Shown: positions 59,401 to 64,000 of the stretch, one piece after another
How positions within the stretch are numbered: position 1 is the first letter of the stretch
How the letters are laid out: every line of letters begins with the position of its first letter
Source: an uncultured Bifidobacterium sp.
Lineage (GTDB): Bacteria; Actinomycetota; Actinomycetes; Actinomycetales; Bifidobacteriaceae
NCBI RefSeq assembly: GCF_945269915.1
Contig: NZ_CALYOY010000005.1
Span: forward strand, 1-64,000
Direction of reading: 5' to 3'
DNA: 64,000 bases
Translations under genes and position numbers: made by a program
Notes under the pieces: model-generated
Database searches by the model: none
Seen by the model: the letters and a program-made list of their open reading frames with translations, nothing else
Told to the model about the DNA's origin: nothing

Positions 59401-60908
59401 AAGAGTACGGAAACCGCTACCATAACGACGAGCGAAGGCTGGCTTATGTGGCCGTGACCAGGGCCCGGCACGACCTCCTCCTGACCTTCGGCGGGCAGAC
59501 CACCGACACCAATCCCGCGCTCAACACCCCCCAGGTCGATGCCGAGGCCGAGGCCTCGAACTTCTGGCTGGAACTGGTTGATGGCCTGCGTGGCGATTCT
59601 GAAGCCATCAGGCTTGATCCCGTCGCCGGCGACCAGGAGCCCGACGAGGGTGCGGTCTGCCCGCCGACCCCTCCCGTGGGCCTCCTGCTTGGTCAGGATG
59701 CCGGGGCCTATCGGGATGCCCTGGTGGGGGAGGCCCTGGACCAGGTGGACCAACTGGCAGCCAGGCGGGACGGAACCGACCGGTCCTTCTGGCCGGTGGC
59801 CATGGGGTCCAAGGTCGGCCGGGCCCTTCGTCGCAGCGCCGAGTGGGTGGGCCCCGACACCGATCCAACCGGGACCCGACATGGAGAAGGCAGCCTCTAT
59901 GCCGATGCGGTCCAGGTGCTCCAGGTCGACACCGGCCGTCTGGGGGTCACCGGCGACCGTCTGGTCACGGACCTGGACGTCCTGCGTCGCACGGGCCGGG
60001 GAATCATCAGTCATGGCGCCCAAAGCGTCACCTCCATCCAGACAAGGTCCGGCACGATGGATGCCGCCAGGGAGCGGGACTACTGGGAGGGCCTGGTCAG
60101 GCCCGTGCCCCGGGTGGCCTCGCCCCTGGCCCAGGCAGGCACCCTCTTCCACGACTGGGCCCAACGATTCATCCTGCCGGACCTCCAGAACTCCTCTGGC
60201 CTGCTCGATGTGGCGGACCAGGGCGGGGGAGGCTCACCCGATGAGTCGTCCGTCCAATCCGGCCCGGACGGCCGCCTGATAGGGTCGGTCGGACCCCTGG
60301 GCCCGGAGGCCCTGGCTGAACGCCGCCGGATGGTTACGGCCCTGGACTCCGAAGAGGACGGCATGGGTCAGGCTGTCTCGGACCGGGCTGTCGCGGGTCA
60401 GGAGGCCTCGGGCCGCACATCCTCGAACCAGGATGCCTCGAACCAGGATGCCCCGGTCCAGAGCCCGGACGGGAAGACGGCCCGGCGTCTCAGGATCTGG
60501 GAGCGCCGTCTGGCCGAATCCGACTGGGCCCGGCGGACCCCGGCCTGGGTGGAGCGTCCCATCGTGGCCGTTCTGGAGGGCACCATCGTCAAGGGCAAGC
60601 TGGATGCCGTCTTCCGCGGGGGATTGGACCAGGATGACGGCTCCAGGCTCTACACCATCGTGGATTGGAAGACCGGCGCCAGGCCCCGGACCGAGGAGGA
60701 GACCAGCGAGAAACTGGCCCAGCTCGACCTGTACCGGATCCTCCTGTCACGCCTGGAGGGAATCGACCTGTCGAGCATCGACGCCTGCCTTTATTATGTT
60801 AGTGAGGCCCAACCATCCCGGCGGCTTATCAGGGCAAGACCCAGAACCCAGGAGGAGATCCTCCGGGGGCTGCGTCGGGGTGCTCCGCAGGAGTCGGACA
60901 ACGACTGA
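56478..60908 (+). CDS. adnB: AdnB-type helicase-nuclease subunit (active motor)
   Basis: A 1476-residue SF1A helicase-nuclease, partner of AdnA in ATP-driven end resection and recombinational repair. Motor motifs are intact: VVAGAGSGKT (residues 21-30), LDEYQDTSTTQ (about 353), GDPFQSIYAWRGA (about 431), LMTIHQAKGLEWDAV (about 840) and VAVTRARHDLLLT. The C-terminal nuclease has AGTLFHDWAQRF and YTIVDWKTGARP (about 1394). Variable insertions rich in Asp, Gln and Ser (for instance SNQDASNQDAPVQSPD) lengthen it compared with mycobacterial AdnB. The ATGA overlap ensures coupled translation with AdnA. Confidence 0.92.
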   Translation: MRQTAEQSAIIDAGVGEDLLVVAGAGSGKTMTMTQRIIALIEKGVPSEQILGLTFTRKAASELLSRVSAAVIRNRPGSQSGAVDPERNFLKPSVFTYDAFFQSIVRQYGLLVGMDQDTQPLSAPGAFQLAAGVVADHIDLVFPDRQEVMDQVEGGLDVDDPLSGFSAATVGGPDQAARLARIRAGDQDDVGSGTFETTVNQVLGITQALTSSMISRDCPDFDRALARVRAWDQAFIDRTEALIDGRPIPDAEPSDPSMNRPKRAKKDSDEDYALKLEKMRKKRLDFRLYQANRLLRTARTREKLLTLADYYQKAKRQANMAEFGDFTLAAFQLVDRFPSIGAHYRRRFTHVFLDEYQDTSTTQALLLAAIFHPEDRTGESDESHPVSQDRPDGWEQPGDQAHPGGYAPVDGLDDRNRARSHPSRSAVTAVGDPFQSIYAWRGASPGAFRTFQSQFGMLAEKPTVQDGRMGGVATFGRSGDQDPLTLSRTFRNSRMVLRAANLLTVPLRQETDRFSSARMDEVDVARLEARDDADQGTIGLLGYSTIGQEIDAVVRFALHARSRYGKPGTDGRGEDPDAPHVAVLFRSKSRMPQYREALESAGLTCQVVGYSALFDLPEVMDLLALLRVICDHTDSSSLMRLLASARFNMNPADLSALASLAETINTDSRYRALLQAGLVPETEDRQARKDLVREHRNQVPNSLFLIDLLLRDDLADLLRTSRLSPRGRTLATRAAEVIRRVQAQSSAPLRQVVIAAIQALDLDIDLVLSRAMDRPDQPLQPSQANTGIEALLDQVDTYVSELPAGLGPSLPGFVAWVDAMVQSPDLPDTGIDNHADVALMTIHQAKGLEWDAVAVVGLSKGAFPSSQGDYLKIQKREDGASQGGQEGASPSYLNMAHTWLEDPQAVPVPVRADAMILPRFPHDARPGSEPGDDLGGLDLAALEDEAIGGVRATGVDDEGEPCDFLDKKGYLSQKEEYGNRYHNDERRLAYVAVTRARHDLLLTFGGQTTDTNPALNTPQVDAEAEASNFWLELVDGLRGDSEAIRLDPVAGDQEPDEGAVCPPTPPVGLLLGQDAGAYRDALVGEALDQVDQLAARRDGTDRSFWPVAMGSKVGRALRRSAEWVGPDTDPTGTRHGEGSLYADAVQVLQVDTGRLGVTGDRLVTDLDVLRRTGRGIISHGAQSVTSIQTRSGTMDAARERDYWEGLVRPVPRVASPLAQAGTLFHDWAQRFILPDLQNSSGLLDVADQGGGGSPDESSVQSGPDGRLIGSVGPLGPEALAERRRMVTALDSEEDGMGQAVSDRAVAGQEASGRTSSNQDASNQDAPVQSPDGKTARRLRIWERRLAESDWARRTPAWVERPIVAVLEGTIVKGKLDAVFRGGLDQDDGSRLYTIVDWKTGARPRTEEETSEKLAQLDLYRILLSRLEGIDLSSIDACLYYVSEAQPSRRLIRARPRTQEEILRGLRRGAPQESDND

Positions 60909-60927
60909 ACCAGCGGGGCGGGCCCAG

Positions 60928-61108
60928 CAGACGGAATGACAAGAACGGGATGCAGGCCGACATGCCAGGCATGGTCGGGCTGGTCCCTGGCAGACCCCGC
61001 TCCCCCCTGGGTGGCGATGGGTGCCCCTGAGTAGGTATACGGTGACCGGACCAGCCGGGGCGGCCTGATGCGCCCCTGCCGCCTGTTGCCGTCAGACGGA
61101 GTGACAAG
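60928..61108 (+). repeat. 16-bp direct repeat flanking the adnB-GNAT intergenic region
   Basis: CAGACGGAATGACAAG (60928-60943) recurs as CAGACGGAGTGACAAG (61093-61108), one mismatch in sixteen, about 150 bases apart. Between them is a tight bulged hairpin around CCGACATGCC-A-GGCATGGTCGG (about 60957-60978), which may terminate adnAB transcription. Confidence 0.6.
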
Positions 61109-61110
61109 TG

Positions 61111-61866
61111 ATGGCAGAGTTCGACCTGGCCGATAAGGGCCAGACCAGCCGGCAGGTTCCCTCGATACGTCCCATGGCCTGGAGCGATATGCCCGACCTG
61201 GTCAAGGAGTTCGACAGGACCTGGAGGGTTGAGGAGGACAGGGACGGCAAGGTTTCGCAACTGAGCGCCGAGCACTTCATCCTGGCTTACCTGACCCAGA
61301 CCACCCGGGCCCGCATCGCCTGCATGGGTGGGCGGTTCATGGGGGTCACCCTGCTCAGGGAGTGCCAGGGGCCGCTCAGTTTCCCCCAGGCCCAGGCCTG
61401 TCTGGAAGCCGTCGACGACACCCTGAACTCGACCCCCCTGGGGAGGAAGACCCTGGCCAGCGCCCGGCACTGGCAGGCCACCGAGGTGCGTCTGGAGGAG
61501 GAGACCGGCCTGACCACGCCGCCCCAGGCCGAGCTGAAACTCTTCCTGGTCAGCGACAAGGCGCGCGGCCATGGCATTGGACGGATGCTCTGGCGGGACA
61601 CCCTGAGCCATCTGGACCGGCAGGGGGTGGCCGACTTCTACCTCCACACCGACTCCTCCTGCGATGTGGGCTACTACGACCACCAGGGCATGACCTGTCT
61701 GGCCGAGCTCGGGGGCAAGGACTATGCGGCCTTCTCCCAGCGGCCCCAGGCCGATTCCCAGGTTGATTCCCTTGGGGTCGACCCCACCTTCTTCGAGGGC
61801 ATCGACGACATTTTCATCTACGGCGGCAGGGTCCGTGAACAGCTGGAAAGGTGCGGAAGGTCATGA
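61111..61866 (+). CDS. GNAT-family N-acetyltransferase
   Basis: A 251-residue acyl-CoA N-acyltransferase. The acetyl-CoA-binding motif A is in LFLVSDKARGHGIGRMLWRDTL (about residues 148-170), followed by the beta-bulge region DFYLHTDSSCDVGYYDHQGM. The substrate is not predictable. The ATG at 61111 is used; a GTG directly precedes it. Its stop codon overlaps the start of the MFS transporter gene (ATGA), so the two are translated together and may serve one process, for example modification plus export of a compound. That link is inferred. Confidence 0.85.
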   Translation: MAEFDLADKGQTSRQVPSIRPMAWSDMPDLVKEFDRTWRVEEDRDGKVSQLSAEHFILAYLTQTTRARIACMGGRFMGVTLLRECQGPLSFPQAQACLEAVDDTLNSTPLGRKTLASARHWQATEVRLEEETGLTTPPQAELKLFLVSDKARGHGIGRMLWRDTLSHLDRQGVADFYLHTDSSCDVGYYDHQGMTCLAELGGKDYAAFSQRPQADSQVDSLGVDPTFFEGIDDIFIYGGRVREQLERCGRS

Positions 61867-63164
61867 AGGAACCAAGGTCACCCTTCCTGCGGCTCTTCAC
61901 CTACCCCGGTGCGGTGGGCTTCTGCCTCGCGGCGGTCCTGGCCCGTCTGCCCCTGGGGATGATGGGTTTGGGTATCGTCCTGGCCCTGAACCACATCTAT
62001 GACAACTGGACCTCAGCCGGGTTGATGAGTGCGGTCTATACACTCAGCGCCGCCCTGGTCACCCCGGTCTACGCCCGCCTCTTCGACCGGTTCGGCCAAC
62101 GCCGTGTGGGTCTGGTGGCCCTCCTGGTCCAGACGCTGGCCATCCTGGGGTTCGCCTTCGGGGCCATGAAAAAGGTCCCCCTGGGTCTGCTCTTCGTCCT
62201 GGCCGCCCTGATGGGGTTGACCCAGTTCGCCTTCGGGGCCCTGGTCCGCACACGCTGGGCCTGGGTCCTGCGTGACGACAGGACCAACCTGCTCAACACG
62301 GCCTATGCCCTGGAGTCCGGACTGGACGAGTGCGTCTTCATCCTGGGGCCCATCCTCTCCGCCTACCTGGCCACCTCGGTCAGTCCCGTCTCCCAGCTCT
62401 TCCTGCCGGCAGCGGCCCTGCTCGTCGGTGGATTGACCTTCTTCTCCATGCGGTCCACCGAGCCCCCGGCCATTGTCCGCATGGAAACCGCCAAGACCAG
62501 GGCCGCCGACCACTCGCCGGTCGATGATGGTGGCAGCGTCCTCCCCGGGGACTCGGACGGAAGGCGGGGTTCCAGGTCGGCCCTGGCATATCCCGGCATC
62601 CTCCTCCTCTTTGTTATCTTCATCGTCTTCAATATGAGCTTCTCTGCCGTGGATGTTTCGGTGACGGCCCTGACCAAGGCCATGGGCAGGGAGGGGGCCG
62701 TAGGCCTCCAGCTGGCCCTCTTCGCCCTGGGCTCCCTCTGCGGGGCCATGATCTTCGGGTCGATCAAGCTCAAGGGGTCCCGGTGGCGCTACCTGGTGGT
62801 CTTCCTGACCCTTCTGACCGCCGGCTATGTGGTCTTCAGGCTGGTCATGGACCACCTGGTCCTCCTGGGCGTGGCCGAAGTCCTCTCGGGCCTGTGCGTC
62901 TCGCCCATCTTCGCCACCGGCAACCTGATCGTCCGGGAGAACGTGGACTCCCACGCCCTGACCGAAGGGCTCTCCTGGCTCTCCACCGGGGGGTCCATCG
63001 GAACCTCCCTGGGCTCCACCCTGGCCGGCATCGCCCTGGACAGGTTCGGCCCCCATGGCGGCATGACCATTCCCGCCATCGTCACCTGCTGCGCCATACC
63101 CCTGGCGGTCCTGGGATGGGTTTTTAGCATGAGGGCAGCCAATCGGATGAAGACAGAGCGCTGA
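61863..63164 (+). CDS. MFS transporter
   Basis: A 433-residue membrane transporter with about 12 predicted helices in two six-helix halves, split by a polar loop (about residues 200-245: SMRSTEPPAIV... to the start of the second half). The motif ARLFDRFGQRRVGLV between helices 2 and 3 is the MFS signature. Substrate is unknown; efflux of small molecules is typical of this type. ATG 61863 has GGAAGG upstream and overlaps the stop of the acetyltransferase gene; GTG 61851 is an alternative. Confidence 0.88.
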   Translation: MKEPRSPFLRLFTYPGAVGFCLAAVLARLPLGMMGLGIVLALNHIYDNWTSAGLMSAVYTLSAALVTPVYARLFDRFGQRRVGLVALLVQTLAILGFAFGAMKKVPLGLLFVLAALMGLTQFAFGALVRTRWAWVLRDDRTNLLNTAYALESGLDECVFILGPILSAYLATSVSPVSQLFLPAAALLVGGLTFFSMRSTEPPAIVRMETAKTRAADHSPVDDGGSVLPGDSDGRRGSRSALAYPGILLLFVIFIVFNMSFSAVDVSVTALTKAMGREGAVGLQLALFALGSLCGAMIFGSIKLKGSRWRYLVVFLTLLTAGYVVFRLVMDHLVLLGVAEVLSGLCVSPIFATGNLIVRENVDSHALTEGLSWLSTGGSIGTSLGSTLAGIALDRFGPHGGMTIPAIVTCCAIPLAVLGWVFSMRAANRMKTER

Positions 63165-63228
63165 CCTCTGACATCGCCCGGTGCTGTCTGACGGGTCCAA
63201 GAGGTGCGTAAAGGGCCCTCCGGCAATG

Positions 63229-63264
63229 TGCAGGTCCTTGAATGACAGGCCTGCGAAACCTGCA
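63229..63264. repeat. Inverted repeat after the MFS gene
   Basis: TGCAGGT (63229-63235) and ACCTGCA (63258-63264) can pair around a central CAGGCCTG palindrome. It lies in the 288-base gap before dapB, which otherwise shows no gene, tRNA or clear promoter, apart from a possible TACACT -10 element at 63406-63411. Confidence 0.35.
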
Positions 63265-63452
63265 ACCACGGGCCTGGGTCATACCGGGCTCTCCAGCCAA
63301 CCCGCAGGTTGATCGCGCCTGAGCAAGGCTGCCCCAAGGCTGTTCATCACGGGGCCGACCTGTTCTTTTTGCGGGATGTCGCCATGCCCGCTTCCAGTCC
63401 ATGCTTACACTGGGAGCGAAGTCTTTGCAAAGCTTGGACAGGGAGGTACAGC

Positions 63453-64000
63453 ATGATCAGGGTCGCCGTGGTAGGGGCCGAGGGCCGTATGGGTTCCAGC
63501 GTCATTCAGGCCTTGGAACAGGCAGACGACATGGCTTTGTCGGTGGCTGCCGAAAAGCAGGGCGGCCTGGAAGGGATCAACCCGGCCACCACTGATGTCG
63601 CTGTTGAATTCACGGTGCCAGACGCCTCTCTGGATAACGTCCTGACCCTAGTGGGCAGGGGCGTGGATCTGGTTGTCGGCACCACAGGCTGGGATGACGG
63701 CAAGCTTGGGCGAGTCAGGGATGCCCTGCAGGAAGCACCACGAGCTGGCCAGACGGTCTTTATCGCGCCGAACTTTGCGATCTCGGCCGTGCTGGCGGAT
63801 CATTTCGCCAGCGCCGCAGCCAGGTACTTCACATCCGCTGAGGTCATCGAACTCCATCATCCCGATAAGGTGGACGCTCCTTCAGGCACCGCCATCCACA
63901 CAGCCCAGGCTATCGGGCGCACACGGCGCGAGGCCGGCATGGGCCCCATGCCCGACGGCACCCAGAGGCAATCGGATTCCCGAGGCCAGGTGGTGGACGG
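63453..64000 (+). CDS. dapB: 4-hydroxy-tetrahydrodipicolinate reductase, N-terminal part
   Basis: An open frame from ATG 63453, with GGGAGG 7 nt upstream, runs off the window end after about 182 residues. It starts MIRVAVVGAEGRMGSSVIQA (NAD(P)-binding loop), continues with AVEFTVPDASLDN, VVGTTGWDD and IAPNFAISAVL, and has the catalytic ELHHPDKVDAPSGTA motif with the His-His pair and Lys. DapB reduces the product of DapA in lysine and diaminopimelate synthesis, supplying peptidoglycan precursors. The missing part would be the last 60-70 residues. dapA, if adjacent, lies beyond the window. Confidence 0.95.
   Translation, partial: MIRVAVVGAEGRMGSSVIQALEQADDMALSVAAEKQGGLEGINPATTDVAVEFTVPDASLDNVLTLVGRGVDLVVGTTGWDDGKLGRVRDALQEAPRAGQTVFIAPNFAISAVLADHFASAAARYFTSAEVIELHHPDKVDAPSGTAIHTAQAIGRTRREAGMGPMPDGTQRQSDSRGQVVD

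Noticed and set aside
63165-63452. tRNA or small RNA gene before dapB
   Set aside because: Several short inverted repeats occur, but no cloverleaf, anticodon arm or CCA-type end could be assembled.

Overview
The window is about 64 kb of GC-rich chromosomal DNA from a high-GC Gram-positive bacterium, most likely Bifidobacterium or a close member of Bifidobacteriaceae. The evidence is the actinobacterial rpoB-rpoC pair with mycobacterial-type GTG rpoC start, the tandem AdnA/AdnB helicase-nucleases, and the kinase-FN3-MoxR-DUF58-transglutaminase gene order known in bifidobacteria as the PFNA cluster. There is no plasmid, prophage, insertion sequence, CRISPR array, rRNA or tRNA that I can see.

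Layout. 1-1188: 5' end of a secreted-protein gene running off the left edge behind a structured leader, then the decayed 3' end of an LPxTG-anchored IPT-domain surface protein and a 12-C tract. 1189-5524: Rpf-like G5/transglycosylase, thioredoxin, a DUF4916 protein, an alpha/beta hydrolase and NudC. 5586-18063: L,D-transpeptidase, orphan GcvH, APP1-type phosphatase, oligopeptidase B, LeuB, a TM2 protein directly followed by lipoate-protein ligase, a Crp/Fnr regulator and a class A penicillin-binding protein. 18209-25837: OYE flavin reductase, polyprenol-phosphate mannosyltransferase, a DeoR regulator with galT and galK (Leloir galactose utilisation), and the conserved ACT/UPF0210 pair. 25854-29663: TrmL, FucO, MutY and a membrane-anchored protein. 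29916-37739: rpoB and rpoC, closed by a strong double hairpin. 37862-50722 (minus strand): the PFNA cluster, divergent from a tyrosine-type phosphatase. 51796-60908: adnA-adnB. 61111-64000: a GNAT/MFS pair and the 5' part of dapB.

Common threads. Cell-envelope work dominates (Rpf-like enzyme, L,D-transpeptidase, PBP, Ppm, PFNA surface protein and kinase). GcvH and lipoate ligase form a lipoylation pair with no visible lipoate-dependent complex. The Crp/Fnr regulator may control itself and fucO, since both upstream regions carry TGTGA-type dyads. At least ten genes have a TANNNT-like -10 element only 6-8 nt before the start codon and no clear ribosome-binding site, which points to frequent leaderless transcription.

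The most unusual items are the PFNA transglutaminase-like protein, in which all three catalytic positions appear substituted; the RpoB rifampicin-pocket asparagine; the frameshifted surface-protein relic beside a homopolymer tract; and the Crp-site/promoter arrangements.
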